From a bacterium (GTDB taxonomy: Bacteria; Cyanobacteriota; Vampirovibrionia; Gastranaerophilales; Gastranaerophilaceae), in assembly GCA_017470815.1 (NCBI GenBank), contig JAFUXT010000004.1, positions 1 through 64,000 of the forward strand: a stretch of 64,000 nucleotides of DNA, given 5' to 3'. Positions 18,109 through 28,343 of the stretch are shown here, piece by piece. The translations under genes were made by a program, and so were the position numbers. Numbering within the stretch: position 1 is the first letter of the stretch; the number at the start of each line of letters is the position of its first letter. The notes under the pieces are model-generated. The model had not been told where the DNA came from. It ran no database searches and saw only the letters and a list, made by a program, of their open reading frames with translations.

Positions 18109-18215
18109 GTGAAAAGTGAGTAGTGAGTAGTGAATAGTCGTTATCAGTGCTATCGCACAATTAAAAATTATTATTTTTGTAAAGGTCTATTCACAATTCA
18201 CCACTCACTTTTCAC
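18109..18215. repeat. GTGAA/TTCAC palindromic repeat (family C, copy 2)
   Basis: The element begins GTGAAAAGTGAGTAGTGAG and ends CACTCACTTTTCAC. Its right arm, reverse-complemented, matches the left arm of copy 1 through the AGACCTTTAC block, so the two copies are inverted. It stops 7 bp before the AAGGAG of the thioesterase gene. Confidence 0.75.
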
Positions 18216-18233
18216 CTTAAAAAGGAGAGAACA

Positions 18234-18986
18234 GTGACCATAGATACACAGGATAAATTTTATACACTTGAAAAAACATATCCGGTTTCAATGGCTATGT
18301 ATGATTTGCAATATCGTTTGAAACCGTCTGCGCTTTTAGATTTGTTACAAGATATGGGTGCAAGAAATATCAACGGCACACCGTTTGGGAATAAAGAACT
18401 TAATGCACAGAATTTGGGTTGGTTTTTGGTTCGTTACAGGATAGAATTTGACAGGTATCCGCAAAATTTAAGCGATATAAAGTTTTATACCGAAAACAGA
18501 GGAACACAACGCCAAAGTGCGTATCGTGATTTTGAAGCATACACTCCTGACGGGGAAAGACTTTTGAGGGCAACATCTTATTGGCTTATGGTGGATTTGG
18601 AATCTAAGGCACTTGTTAATATAGAACAAAAATTTCCCGATATTACAAAATATCAAAAAAGAGAAAATGATGTTGTGCTGCGTAAATTAAAACCTATTGA
18701 AACTCCTGACAGTGAAGTTGTTTTCCATGTTCGTTATGACGATTTGGATATGAACGGGCATGTCAATAATGTTGTCTATATGACCTGGGCTATGGAGGCT
18801 TTGAGTTACGAATTTCGCAACACTCATACAATTAAAGCAATAGATATTTATTATAAGCATGAAGTCAGATATGGTGAAGATGTAATTTCTGCGGTTAAAA
18901 TTAATGACGATAATACAACGGAACACTTAATTAAAAACGCTTCAACAGGTGATGAACTTTGCCTGATTAGGGTTGAGTATGTTTAA
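18234..18986 (+). CDS. Acyl-[ACP] thioesterase
   Basis: The 250-residue protein resembles the FatA/FatB-like acyl-ACP thioesterases of anaerobic bacteria, which release free fatty acids from acyl carrier protein. Two hotdog domains are visible: residues 8-125, with LLDLLQDMGARNI and GWFLVRYRIEFDRYP, and residues 150-250, with VRYDDLDMNGHVNNVVYM, which holds the catalytic Asp/Asn/His-type segment. The start codon is GTG at 18234, 7 nt after AAGGAG. The stop overlaps tag by 4 bp on the opposite strand. Chain-length preference cannot be told. Confidence 0.87.
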   Translation: MTIDTQDKFYTLEKTYPVSMAMYDLQYRLKPSALLDLLQDMGARNINGTPFGNKELNAQNLGWFLVRYRIEFDRYPQNLSDIKFYTENRGTQRQSAYRDFEAYTPDGERLLRATSYWLMVDLESKALVNIEQKFPDITKYQKRENDVVLRKLKPIETPDSEVVFHVRYDDLDMNGHVNNVVYMTWAMEALSYEFRNTHTIKAIDIYYKHEVRYGEDVISAVKINDDNTTEHLIKNASTGDELCLIRVEYV

Positions 18987-19525
18987 TATTTAAAACATCC
19001 TGTTTCGTGGTCATTTACTATTCCGATAGATTGCAGATAGGAATAAATAATGACTGTTCCGACATATTTCATCCCTCGTTTTTTGAGGTCTTTTGAAATT
19101 TTGTCAGATAACGGAGTAGAAACTTCAAATTTGTCATTTTTGTTTTTTATAATTTTTCCGTCGGTAAAACTCCAAATGTATTTTGAAAATGAACCATATT
19201 CTTTTTGAATTTGGATAAATATTTTTGCATTAGATATTGCGCTGTTTATTTTGCTTCTGCTTCTTATAATACCTTCATTTTGTAATAATTCATTGACTTT
19301 GTTTTCATCATAATTTGCAACTTTTTTTACATCGAAATTGTCAAATGCTTTGCGAAAGGCTTCACGCTTTTTTAGTACGGTAAGCCATGATAACCCTGCC
19401 TGAAAACTTTCTAAAATCAGCAGTTCAAAAAGTTCACGGTCATCATATTTTGGTACTCCCCACTCATTATCGTGATAGTCTTTATATATTTGTGAATTTT
19501 CATCAACCCAAAAACATCTTTTCAT
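18983..19525 (-). CDS. tag: DNA-3-methyladenine glycosylase I
   Basis: The 180-residue enzyme excises 3-methyladenine from alkylated DNA. The N-terminus CFWVDENSQIYKDYHDNEWG carries the first Zn ligands (Cys3 and a His), and the C-terminal NDHETGCFKY carries the others. The segment LFELLILESFQAGLSW is the family signature. It is a single gene, convergent with the thioesterase. A TATAAT ends 6 nt before the ATG and there is no ribosome-binding site. Confidence 0.95.
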   Translation of the reverse strand: MKRCFWVDENSQIYKDYHDNEWGVPKYDDRELFELLILESFQAGLSWLTVLKKREAFRKAFDNFDVKKVANYDENKVNELLQNEGIIRSRSKINSAISNAKIFIQIQKEYGSFSKYIWSFTDGKIIKNKNDKFEVSTPLSDKISKDLKKRGMKYVGTVIIYSYLQSIGIVNDHETGCFKY

Positions 19526-19815
19526 AATTAAATTATAACTTAATCATCTTTAATAGCAAAATTTGGCCTTTATTTTTTTGACACTAATGTTTCGATTGTA
19601 CATGTAACTAATTACTTGACATGCACAACATTGAAGAGGAAAAAGTTGCAATTTTTACCCATTTACATCATTTTTTGCAGATTTACATTGTTATTGTTCT
19701 TCTTTTTTAGTTTTACCTAAACTTTTTATGGCAAATTAACAAAGAAATGTAAAAAATATTTTAAAAATCAGGTTTATATTGTATAATATTGTAGAAAAAA
19801 GGCTATGGGGAAATT
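19526..19815. other. Divergent intergenic region
   Basis: This 290-bp AT-rich region separates tag from the large TPR gene. Besides the two promoters it holds a small palindrome TACATGTA near 19600, followed about 20 nt later by a related ACATGCACAAC. This could be an operator, but I cannot match it to a known regulator. No ORF or RNA gene is evident. Confidence 0.4.
19532..19537 (-). promoter_or_regulatory. -10 element, leaderless-type, tag
   Basis: TATAAT on the minus strand ends exactly 6 nt before the tag ATG at 19525. Confidence 0.6.
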
Positions 19816-22800
19816 ATGAGAAATAAAAGATTTGGAATATTAGTTTTATTGGCTTTATTAAGCCTGTCTAACTGCGCAATAGCAGAAGATATAAATTTTG
19901 ATTTTGGTCAGGATACCGCTTTTGAAAAAATAAAAGCAAACAAAGATACCATATCAAAAGCGCAAGAGGCGATGGATAATAAAGATTATCAAACTGCTAT
20001 AAATTTATTGACAGGTTATATAAACGAAAAACAAAATAAATATGAGGTGTATAAGTTAAGAGGGGATGCTTATTATGCCATAAGACGCTATTATATGGCT
20101 CAAAAAGATTACCAGACTGCTATTGATATAAAATCGTCAGAAGACAAATTTATGACAAATACAAAATATGTCAGTGCAATAGTTTTAGGTGCAGATAAAA
20201 ACGAACAAAAACAAAATGCAGAATTAGGCGATTTATACGGTGCATTGATGTATGCGCAAAAGGCAATGAATAATCCTAATTATACAGCATCTTATGATAG
20301 TGCGGTAAAATATAATTCTCATATTTATCTTCCTCAACCAAATAAAAATGAAATAAACAAAATTAATTGTCCTCAAAAATACGGTAAAGTTCTTACACCA
20401 CAAGGTATTGATATACAAATTTACGGTGCAATAGATGATATTGCAAAAGGAAATTACAACGAGTCTTTATACAAATTGCAAAGTGTTACAACACAATATC
20501 CAAACTATTATTTGGGACACTATTTGACAGGAGTTGCATTATCAGAACTTGAAAAAGATAATGACGCTATTAAGGAATTTGAAAAAGCAATTTCTCTAAA
20601 TCCTTACGATTTTGAATCAAGAGCAAGTCTTGGAAGAATTTATTATTCAAAAGCGGAAACAAAATTTTCGCAGGATGATGCAAGAAAATCAATTGAATAT
20701 TTCAGCCAGGCTTTAAGACAAAATCACAACTGTCCGACATACTATTTCTATATCGGTATGAACGAACTTCAAATCGGAAATACAAATGTTGCAATTTCTA
20801 ATTTTGACAAGGCATTAAAAATTAATCCGTCTGATTATAACAGTCAGTATTATAAACTTATTGCACAGTATATAAACGGAAATTATCAGGATGTTATTGA
20901 CGGAGCATCAAAACTTCTGCTTAAACATGTATCAAACTACAATTCTGTTTTGTATTTAAGAGCCCTTGCATATACAAAACTGAATGAAAACGAAAAAGCA
21001 CTTGCAGACTTGAATACAATAGAAAATAATATCGGAGATATTTATAATGCTGATATTAAAACAACAAGTGCAAGAGAAAAAAGTCTTGAAAGTTATGTTC
21101 ATTATTTAAAAGCACAGATTCAGCACTCAAAAGGTGCCGGTTCAGCAGAAGACAATACGATTGCATATTCAAATCCTATAATAGACAGACTTTCAAATGC
21201 TCAAAAAGCAATGGAGCCGTACGAAAAATCTTTGCATGGCGAAAATATATCTTTGAGTGATTATAACAAATTTGAAAGTTTTTATTCAACATCTTTACCA
21301 AAACTTTTGGAATCAGGTGCGGTAATTACTTATGAAGATATTGACAATCAATATGATTATATAAGAACAACCTTTGCAGATTTGGGAATAAGTTTTCTTT
21401 ACCTGAATCCTGACTATAAAATGACCACTATAAAAGATTATCCGTACAAAAAATATTCTTCAAAACTAAATAGAACAGAAATGCAGTCTTTATCTGCCAG
21501 ACCTGTTTCTGACAGCACAAATGTTGAACTTGCAAGGGCTCAATCAGAAACTTTAAGAAAATCAACACCGTCTTCTGAGTTGATTTTGCAGGAAAATCAA
21601 TCATCATTAGCGCAAATGCTTGCATCTGATGCTTTGGCAGGTAAACCAAAACCTATGGAAGTTAAAAACCCTATTGCATTGAGAGATGTACCGGTAAAAG
21701 AATCTTCAACCCCTTCATTCAAACCGGAAAATCCTGATGCGGAAAAGGTTTATTCTTCAAAAAATATTGCATCAGGTGATACTTATGTAAGAGAAAATCC
21801 GCTTGTAAATCAGGATAATTCCAAAAATGTAACAAAGATTTTGAATGAAGAAAAGACTATTCAGACTCAAATTCCGGAAATAAAACAGGAAACAAATGTA
21901 GAAACCGCTTCAGACGGAAGTGTAAAAATATCGGTTAATAATCCAATATCAACTCCGGATGTTGTTATAAAAAATAAACCTGAACCGATTCCTGCAGTAG
22001 CAAAAACCACTACTGAAAAAGCGGAAGAAGTAACAGAAACGACAAAATCCCTTCCGGATCTTGAACCATTAAAGTTTAATGCAAAAGAGTTTAAACAGAC
22101 AGATGATGTTGTAATCAGATACCCTGAAGCAACTCCTACTAAGACTGTTGCACAATCTGCGGGTACAGCAGCCGCTGCTGCTGTGTCTTCTGCGATTGCG
22201 GATGCGTCAAAGACTTCTGCTAATGCCGCACAAGTCGCCTCTCAAACTAAAGAAAATGTTAAACTGTCTGCAAAAGAAGCAAAAAAACTTGCAAAAGAAC
22301 AGTTGAAAGCGGAAAAAGAAGCGGCAAAACTTGCTAAAAAAGAGGCAAAATTAAGACTCAAGGAAGAAAAAGAAGCCCTAAGACTTGCACAAAAAGAGGC
22401 AGACCAAAAACTAAAAGCGGAACAAGAAGCCTTAAAACTTGAACAAAAAGAAGCAGAACAATTACAAAAATCCGCTCAGGAAATAGTTGACAACGCTAAA
22501 CAACAGGTTGAACAGCAACAAGACTCAATGCGTCAAACGGCTAAATCTACTGTTGATAGTACCGAAAATATCATAGCAGAGAATAAACCTCAAGTTAGAG
22601 AAATTGTAGAAAAGCATGCAAATATCGGCTCTGATATTAATGTTCAAAAACCTTCTAATTCTTTAACAATAGATAACATAGACGACATTGTAGAACTTGA
22701 TGTCAGCACTTTAGATAAAAAAATAGGAAATGAAAGTGATTTATTTGATTCAAATACTGTATTTACAAAACCTGCCGCAGAAGTAAAGGAATTGACGCCG

Positions 22801-24204
22801 CCTGTTACGATAGCAGAAATTCCTGAAGAAAAACCTGTAGTTCAACAGGTTGCACAAACAGTTGAGGTTAAACAAAAGACTGTTCCAAATGCAGATTCAA
22901 AAGTTGCAGTCGTAAATGTTCCGGAAATTACCGTCCCTGAAATAAGAGCAGAAAAAGGAGAAGTAAAAGAAAATAAACCTGTTCAGACTACAACAGAACA
23001 ATCAACCGAGCAAAAAGCAACAGTCCAACAATCATTAAAAGAACAAGAGCCTAAAACTATGCAAAAACCTGTTACCGAGCAAGTATCTGCGGAACAAATT
23101 GCACAAAAAACAGCAGCGGCTTCTGAGCCTGTGCCTGCACCTGTGAGTGAATCAACTTCCGTTCAGCCTGATGAAAAATTTGTAAAAGAACAATTGTCAC
23201 AAATGCTTGAACAAGTTGCGCCAAAACAACAAAAAGATGAATTACCTTCATCTGCTTCTTCAACAATGTCAGACGTTGAAATGACAATGTATGAAGCAAA
23301 TGACCTTAAAGCAAAAAGATTAAAATTAAAAGAAGAAGCCAAATATGCAAAAGCACAAAAAAGAGCGCAAGCATTAAAAGAAAAAGAAGAAAAGAAATTC
23401 CAAAAAGAAAAAGAACGCATCGCTCTTATGGCCCAAAGAGATGCAATAAAAGAAAAGGAAAAAGCGCAAAAAAATATTGAAAAAGAAAAAATAGCACAAG
23501 CACGAAAAGAGTTAAAACAGCAAAAAGTACTTGAAAAAGAGCAGAAAAAACTTGAACAACAAGTAAAATTTGAACAGTCAGAGAATAAATCAGAATCCGT
23601 AGTTGAATCAAAAGTTGAAAAAACAGCCCAACAGATTCGTGCGGAACAATCAAAACAAACAAAAAAACTTGAAAAAAAGATGGCTAAACAACAAAAAATA
23701 CTTGAGCAAGAACAGGAAAAAATTGTTGAACAAAATGATGAAACAAAAATTCAGCGATTGAAAGCAAAACTTGCCGCAATGCGCGGAAGTTTAACAAGTG
23801 CAGAAAAGAAAGCACAAAAAGAACAGTTGAAAAAGGAAAGACGTCAGGCTAAACAAGCACAGAAAGCAAAACAACGTGCACAAGAAATTTCTCAAGCAAT
23901 TGATGATAAAGAAAAAGAAATATTAAGACAGCAAAAAGAGCAAGAAAAAGCCATAGAAGAACGAATAAAACAAGAACAAAAAGCAATTGCACAAGCACAA
24001 AAAGATGCTCAAAAACAGCAGCGTGCTTATGAAAAATCACTTAAAAAACAACAAAAAGCAGAACAAAAAGCAATTGCACAAGCACAAAAGATGGCCGAAA
24101 AAGACAGAAAAACACATGAGAAACTTGCATCTCAATATTCTGCTGAAACTGAATCCGGATTCAAAAAATTCATTTCAAAATTAAAATTTTGGAAGAAAAA
24201 ATAA
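19816..24204 (+). CDS. Giant exported TPR and coiled-coil protein
   Basis: The 1462-residue protein has a signal peptide (hydrophobic residues 8-20, probable cleavage after AIA before EDINFDF). Residues 45-420 hold TPR repeats, for example LGHYLTGVALSELEKDNDAIKEF in parts and YFYIGMNELQIGNTNVAISNF. A linker rich in Pro, Thr, Val and Glu runs to about 800. Two long Lys/Glu/Gln/Ala coiled-coil segments follow at about 818-905 and 1160-1445. The protein ends in a basic amphipathic tail, FKKFISKLKFWKKK. It is most likely a periplasmic or surface scaffold. I recognise no named family; only the TPR part is assignable. A clear terminator follows. Confidence 0.8.
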   Translation: MRNKRFGILVLLALLSLSNCAIAEDINFDFGQDTAFEKIKANKDTISKAQEAMDNKDYQTAINLLTGYINEKQNKYEVYKLRGDAYYAIRRYYMAQKDYQTAIDIKSSEDKFMTNTKYVSAIVLGADKNEQKQNAELGDLYGALMYAQKAMNNPNYTASYDSAVKYNSHIYLPQPNKNEINKINCPQKYGKVLTPQGIDIQIYGAIDDIAKGNYNESLYKLQSVTTQYPNYYLGHYLTGVALSELEKDNDAIKEFEKAISLNPYDFESRASLGRIYYSKAETKFSQDDARKSIEYFSQALRQNHNCPTYYFYIGMNELQIGNTNVAISNFDKALKINPSDYNSQYYKLIAQYINGNYQDVIDGASKLLLKHVSNYNSVLYLRALAYTKLNENEKALADLNTIENNIGDIYNADIKTTSAREKSLESYVHYLKAQIQHSKGAGSAEDNTIAYSNPIIDRLSNAQKAMEPYEKSLHGENISLSDYNKFESFYSTSLPKLLESGAVITYEDIDNQYDYIRTTFADLGISFLYLNPDYKMTTIKDYPYKKYSSKLNRTEMQSLSARPVSDSTNVELARAQSETLRKSTPSSELILQENQSSLAQMLASDALAGKPKPMEVKNPIALRDVPVKESSTPSFKPENPDAEKVYSSKNIASGDTYVRENPLVNQDNSKNVTKILNEEKTIQTQIPEIKQETNVETASDGSVKISVNNPISTPDVVIKNKPEPIPAVAKTTTEKAEEVTETTKSLPDLEPLKFNAKEFKQTDDVVIRYPEATPTKTVAQSAGTAAAAAVSSAIADASKTSANAAQVASQTKENVKLSAKEAKKLAKEQLKAEKEAAKLAKKEAKLRLKEEKEALRLAQKEADQKLKAEQEALKLEQKEAEQLQKSAQEIVDNAKQQVEQQQDSMRQTAKSTVDSTENIIAENKPQVREIVEKHANIGSDINVQKPSNSLTIDNIDDIVELDVSTLDKKIGNESDLFDSNTVFTKPAAEVKELTPPVTIAEIPEEKPVVQQVAQTVEVKQKTVPNADSKVAVVNVPEITVPEIRAEKGEVKENKPVQTTTEQSTEQKATVQQSLKEQEPKTMQKPVTEQVSAEQIAQKTAAASEPVPAPVSESTSVQPDEKFVKEQLSQMLEQVAPKQQKDELPSSASSTMSDVEMTMYEANDLKAKRLKLKEEAKYAKAQKRAQALKEKEEKKFQKEKERIALMAQRDAIKEKEKAQKNIEKEKIAQARKELKQQKVLEKEQKKLEQQVKFEQSENKSESVVESKVEKTAQQIRAEQSKQTKKLEKKMAKQQKILEQEQEKIVEQNDETKIQRLKAKLAAMRGSLTSAEKKAQKEQLKKERRQAKQAQKAKQRAQEISQAIDDKEKEILRQQKEQEKAIEERIKQEQKAIAQAQKDAQKQQRAYEKSLKKQQKAEQKAIAQAQKMAEKDRKTHEKLASQYSAETESGFKKFISKLKFWKKK

Positions 24205-24221
24205 TAGATAAATAAATTAAT

Positions 24222-24250
24222 AAAAGACCGCATAAATTATGCGGTCTTTT
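24222..24250 (+). terminator. Intrinsic terminator of the TPR gene
   Basis: AAAAGACCGCATAA and TTATGCGGTCTTTT pair perfectly, 18 nt beyond the stop codon. Confidence 0.9.
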
Positions 24251-24347
24251 AAATATAAATATTTAATGTTAATAAAAGTTAATAAAAATACCACATGAGT
24301 AGCAAAAAACTTTTTTAGGTGCTTTCATGCTTAAAAGAGGTATTTCT

Positions 24348-24722
24348 ATGCAAATTAATATAAACAATAGAACTAATCAGTCTTTTCGCGGAATCAAATT
24401 AATGGGCGGTGCAGAAGATACTTTGCGCAAAGTCCTCAAACCTGCGGATTGGATTCAGTTAGATAAGATTGCAAAAGAACAGGAAAAAAATACAGTTGAT
24501 GTATACTTGTTCGGGCATAACGGCGGTAAACTTATGGGCAGAATTATTCCCCAAAACAGTAATTTTAAAGATAAAGATTATTATCAACTGCCGTTTTTTG
24601 AATCAACCATAAAATTTATTGACAAAATGGCAAAAAAGGCTAATATTGTAAAAGAAAAAATTGATAAATTGCCGGCAGTAAATATTGATGAAATAGTTGG
24701 CAGATTGAGTAAAGAATCGTAG
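24348..24722 (+). CDS. Small protein with N-terminal NQSFRG motif, unknown function
   Basis: The 124-residue protein starts MQININNRTNQSFRGIKLM and has no family I recognise. The start at 24348 follows AAGAGG; the frame is open a further 7 codons with no support. After the shared small-protein motif comes an alpha/beta region (DTLRKVLKPADWIQLDKIAKE), a beta part containing VDVYLFGHNGGKLMGR, and a C-terminal basic helix. The VDVYL-x-G-x-x-GGKLMGR segment resembles the VDIYLSIANKDGKKVLRA segment of the next gene, so the two are probably related in fold and form a pair. Confidence 0.75.
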   Translation: MQININNRTNQSFRGIKLMGGAEDTLRKVLKPADWIQLDKIAKEQEKNTVDVYLFGHNGGKLMGRIIPQNSNFKDKDYYQLPFFESTIKFIDKMAKKANIVKEKIDKLPAVNIDEIVGRLSKES

Positions 24723-24745
24723 ATATTTTTATAAAGGAAGAAATT

Positions 24746-25084
24746 ATGCAAGTTCAGAAAATTAACAATCAATCTTTTGGTATGGCTGTAAAATACAGTC
24801 CTGATTACGACACTGTCAGAACATTTATCCATAGCAATTACAGTCGTGAAGTAAACGATAAAGTTGGTATTATTACTAAACTTCAGGCAAAAAATCCTGT
24901 TGATATTTATCTTTCTATCGCAAATAAAGACGGTAAAAAAGTTCTTCGTGCAGAAGTTGAAAATGATACCTATACGGAAGGTTTTTGGCGTAGTGCAAAA
25001 AGAGTGCTCACAGGCGCAGAAAAAGCCGCAAATCGTATTCATAAAGAAAGACAAGAACTGGACAGATTGTTAAACAGAGCATAA
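24746..25084 (+). CDS. Small protein with N-terminal NQSFGMA motif, unknown function
   Basis: The 112-residue protein begins MQVQKINNQSFGMAVKYSP. It shares the N-terminal motif and the central VDIYL-x(5)-DGKK segment with the gene 24 bp upstream, suggesting tandem duplication and co-transcription. The C-terminal 40 residues are a charged helix (AEKAANRIHKERQELDRLL). AAAGGAAG precedes the ATG. A hairpin terminator shared with serS follows. The function is unknown. Confidence 0.75.
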   Translation: MQVQKINNQSFGMAVKYSPDYDTVRTFIHSNYSREVNDKVGIITKLQAKNPVDIYLSIANKDGKKVLRAEVENDTYTEGFWRSAKRVLTGAEKAANRIHKERQELDRLLNRA

Positions 25085-25103
25085 TTACATATATTAAACA
25101 TAA

Positions 25104-25136
25104 AAAAGAGGATGTCTTTTTCAGACATCCTCTTTT
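25104..25136. terminator. Bidirectional intrinsic terminator
   Basis: AAAAGAGGATGTCT and AGACATCCTCTTTT pair around a TTTTTC loop between the convergent small-protein gene and serS. Confidence 0.9.
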
Positions 25137-25137
25137 A

Positions 25138-26403
25138 TTATATTTTATCAAATCCTGTATATTTTCTTAAAACTTCAGGAATAATAATTGTTCCGTCTGA
25201 AGTTTGGAAGTTCTCTACAATTGCTGCAAATGTTCTTCCGACTGCCAAACCTGAACCGTTTATAGTATGAACAAATCTTGTTTTGCCGGTTGCTTTGTCT
25301 TTATAGCGGATATTTGCTCTGCGAGCCTGATAATCGCCGTAATTTGAACAACTTGAAATTTCTTTGTATGTATTATAAGAAGGTAACCATACTTCCAAAT
25401 CCCAGCATTTATTTGCGCTAAAACCTATATCAGCCGTACATAAAGCAACTTTTCTGTAAGGTAAACCCAAGAGTTGCAACATTCTTTCGCCGTCTTGAGT
25501 TAATTTTTCGTGTTCTGACGGAGAGTTTTCAGGAGTTGTATATTTCACCATTTCAACTTTATTAAATTGGTGAACTCTGATTAAACCTCTTGTATCTTTA
25601 CCTGCAGAACCGGCTTCACGTCTGAAACACGGCGTATAAGCAGTCATGTATTTTGGCAGGTCGTCTTCTGATAAAATTTCGCCTGCATAAATGTTTGTAA
25701 CAGGAACTTCTGCTGTCGGAATAAGGTATAAATCTTCGTTTTCGCATTTATACATATCTTCTTTGAATTTTGGAAGTTGTCCTGTACCTGTCATGGTTGC
25801 AGCGTTTGCCATAAACGGAGGTAAAATTTCTTCATAGCCTTCGTTTTCTGTGTGCTGGTCAAGGAAGAAATTTATTATTGCTCTTTCTAATCTTGCACCT
25901 TTGCCTCTGTATAGAGTGAATCTTGATTGAGATAATTTTACTCCTCTTTCAAAATCTACAAGACCTTTTTCTTCGCACAAATCCCAATGTGCTTTCGGTT
26001 CAAAATCAAATTTTGTCGGTTCACCCCAGGTTGAAACAACTACATTATCATCTTCCGATGTTCCGACAGGAGTTGTTTCGTCAGGAATATTCGGGATATG
26101 AAGAAGAACATTTCTTTGTTTTTCGTCAAGTTCGTTTTGTTTTTCTTCAAGTGCTTTTATTTCGTCACCTAATTCTCTGACTTCTTCCTGAATAGCATCA
26201 GTATTTTCGCCGTTTTTCTTCATCATGCCGATTTTTTGTGATTCGTTTTTGCGTTTTGCACGAAGTTCATCAGCCTGAGTTTGAATTTTTCTTCTTTCTT
26301 CATCAATTTGTAATACTTCGTCTATTGACCATTGCGGATTTCTTCTTTTCAAAAGTTCGTTTATTTTTTCGGGGTTTTCCCTAATAAGTTTAATATCAAG
26401 CAT
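25138..26403 (-). CDS. serS: Seryl-tRNA synthetase
   Basis: The 421-residue class II synthetase charges tRNA-Ser. It has the N-terminal long coiled-coil arm (residues 28-100) that contacts the tRNA. Motif 2 is [16 protein letters not shown] with [11 protein letters not shown] after it. Motif 3 is [15 protein letters not shown]. The C-terminus is [11 protein letters not shown]. Length matches the bacterial norm. AGAGGG precedes the ATG. The divergent neighbour is lepA. Confidence 0.97.
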   Translation of the reverse strand: MLDIKLIRENPEKINELLKRRNPQWSIDEVLQIDEERRKIQTQADELRAKRKNESQKIGMMKKNGENTDAIQEEVRELGDEIKALEEKQNELDEKQRNVLLHIPNIPDETTPVGTSEDDNVVVSTWGEPTKFDFEPKAHWDLCEEKGLVDFERGVKLSQSRFTLYRGKGARLERAIINFFLDQHTENEGYEEILPPFMANAATMTGTGQLPKFKEDMYKCENEDLYLIPTAEVPVTNIYAGEILSEDDLPKYMTAYTPCFRREAGSAGKDTRGLIRVHQFNKVEMVKYTTPENSPSEHEKLTQDGERMLQLLGLPYRKVALCTADIGFSANKCWDLEVWLPSYNTYKEISSCSNYGDYQARRANIRYKDKATGKTRFVHTINGSGLAVGRTFAAIVENFQTSDGTIIIPEVLRKYTGFDKI

Positions 26404-26431
26404 TTTTCCCTCTTTTCATTAATTATATTTG

Positions 26432-26453
26432 GCAAGTATGCCCAACCTACGAT
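26432..26453 (-). repeat. GTAGGTTGGGC repeat, upstream of lepA (family E)
   Basis: On the minus strand this reads CGTAGGTTGGGCATACTTGCC. An inverted relative (TGTAGGTTGGACATGCCTGCC) lies at 28370-28392, so lepA is bracketed by the pair. Confidence 0.55.
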
Positions 26454-26528
26454 TTTATTTCGCAATTCAATATTATTCTAAAAATACTTACTAATCAAGA
26501 AAAATATTGTTTTAGCCTATTTTTCATA

Positions 26529-26534
26529 TATAAT
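26529..26534 (+). promoter_or_regulatory. -10 element, leaderless-type, lepA
   Basis: TATAAT ends exactly 6 nt before the lepA ATG at 26541, and no Shine-Dalgarno is present. Confidence 0.65.
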
Positions 26535-26540
26535 CAAATT

Positions 26541-28343
26541 ATGGCACTACGAGAAAATGTACGAAATTTTTGTATAATAGCACACATTGACCACGGGAAA
26601 TCCACACTTGCCGACAGATTGTTAGAAAAAACAGGTACGGTATCTCAAAGAGATATGCAGGAGCAACTTCTGGATTCAATGGATATTGAGCGTGAACGTG
26701 GAATTACGATTAAACTCAATGCCGCAAGAATGAATTATAAAGCACATGACGGTAAAGATTATGAATTAAATCTCATTGATACTCCGGGGCATGTTGATTT
26801 TTCGTATGAAGTTTCCCGTTCTTTAGCGGCTTGTGAAGGCGCATTGTTAATTGTTGATGCCACTCAGGGAGTTGAGGCACAAACTTTAGCCAATGTATAT
26901 CTTGCGATTGAACAAAATCTTGAAATTATACCGGTAATCAATAAAATTGACCTTCCGTCTGCAGATGTTGAAAAGGTTAAAAAAGAGATTGAAGAAATTT
27001 TGGGACTTGATACATCTATTGCTATTCCTGTCAGTGCCAAAACAGGACAGGGAATTGAAGAAGTATTGGAAGCGATAGTGGATTATATACCCGCACCTGA
27101 AGATAATACCGAAAAACCTTTGCGTGCATTGATTTTTGACAGTGTATATGACCAATATTTGGGAACTGTTTGCTATTTCAAAGTTGTTGACGGTGTGATG
27201 AATGTTGGTGACAAAGTCAGATTTATGGCAACAGGCAAAGAATGTGAAATTGTCGAACTCGGTTATCAAAATCCGCAAAGAGTGCCTGTAAAACAACTCA
27301 AATGCGGTGATGTAGGATATTTTGCCGGTTCAATAAAAGAACTTACCCGTTTTGTCGGAGATACTCTTACAACAGTTGAAAATCCTGCATCAGAACCTTT
27401 GCCCGGTTATAAAGAGGCTTTACCTATGGTATTTTCAGGACTTTACCCTGTTGATAATGAAGATTATGCGGATTTAAAAGAGGCTTTGGAAAAATTAAAA
27501 CTCAATGACAGTTCGATAACTTTTGAGCCTGAAACATCAAATGCACTCGGATTTGGCTTCAGATGCGGTTTTCTTGGCATGCTTCACATGGAAATTATAC
27601 AGGAGCGTCTTGAAAGAGAGTATGACTTGTCGCTTATTACCACTGCGCCGTCTGTTGTCTATAAAGTTCATAAAACAAACGGGGAAGTCCTTGATATTGA
27701 CAATCCCTCAAATCTTCCGGATGCGCAGTATCGTGATTTTATCGAAGAACCCTATGTCAAAGTACAAATTCTTGCACCGAACGATTATGTCGGAACTTTA
27801 ATGGATTTGGCACAATCAAAACGGGGAATATTTATTAATATGACCTATTTGGATAAGGTCAGAGTTGATTTAACTTATGAAATTCCTTTAAGTGAAGTTA
27901 TTACAGATTTTTATGACCAGTTAAAATCCCGTACAAAAGGCTATGCAAGTATGGATTACGAATTTTGCGGATATAAGCGTTCTAATCTTGTAAAACTTGA
28001 TATTATGCTCTCAGGGGAAGTCGTTGATGCTTTATCTGTAATTTGTCATACTGACAGTGCGTATTATATTGGGCAAAAATTAACGGTCAAACTGAAAGAA
28101 ATTATCCCGAAACAACTTTTTGAAGTACCGATTCAGGCTGCAGTCGGCGGACGTATTATTGCCAGAACTAATATCAAAGCGATGCGTAAAAATGTACTTG
28201 CGAAATGTTATGGCGGTGATATTACCCGTAAAAGAAAACTGCTCGAAAAACAAAAACGCGGTAAAAAGCGTATGAAATCTGTCGGTAGTGTAGAAATTCC
28301 GCAAGAAGCATTCATGGCTATTTTAAGTTTAGAAGAAGAATAG
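26541..28343 (+). CDS. lepA: Elongation factor 4 (LepA)
   Basis: The 600-residue GTPase acts on the ribosome and is thought to assist translation under stress or ribosome biogenesis. G1 is [15 protein letters not shown], the switch region is [10 protein letters not shown]3 is DTPGHVDF and G4 is NKIDLP. Elongation-factor domains II, III and V follow. The LepA-specific C-terminal domain begins near [10 protein letters not shown] and ends with [16 protein letters not shown]. Length is the family norm. It is a single gene with its own leaderless-type promoter. Confidence 0.97.
   Translation: MALRENVRNFCIIAHIDHGKSTLADRLLEKTGTVSQRDMQEQLLDSMDIERERGITIKLNAARMNYKAHDGKDYELNLIDTPGHVDFSYEVSRSLAACEGALLIVDATQGVEAQTLANVYLAIEQNLEIIPVINKIDLPSADVEKVKKEIEEILGLDTSIAIPVSAKTGQGIEEVLEAIVDYIPAPEDNTEKPLRALIFDSVYDQYLGTVCYFKVVDGVMNVGDKVRFMATGKECEIVELGYQNPQRVPVKQLKCGDVGYFAGSIKELTRFVGDTLTTVENPASEPLPGYKEALPMVFSGLYPVDNEDYADLKEALEKLKLNDSSITFEPETSNALGFGFRCGFLGMLHMEIIQERLEREYDLSLITTAPSVVYKVHKTNGEVLDIDNPSNLPDAQYRDFIEEPYVKVQILAPNDYVGTLMDLAQSKRGIFINMTYLDKVRVDLTYEIPLSEVITDFYDQLKSRTKGYASMDYEFCGYKRSNLVKLDIMLSGEVVDALSVICHTDSAYYIGQKLTVKLKEIIPKQLFEVPIQAAVGGRIIARTNIKAMRKNVLAKCYGGDITRKRKLLEKQKRGKKRMKSVGSVEIPQEAFMAILSLEEE

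Noticed and set aside
19540..19620. TACATGTA palindrome as a LexA or other known operator
   Set aside because: It does not match any consensus I can state with confidence, and one short palindrome is expected by chance in AT-rich DNA.
20233..23662. Long open frames on the minus strand inside the TPR gene
   Set aside because: They are opposite-strand shadows of Lys/Gln-rich codons, with biased Leu/Phe/Val composition and no ribosome-binding sites.
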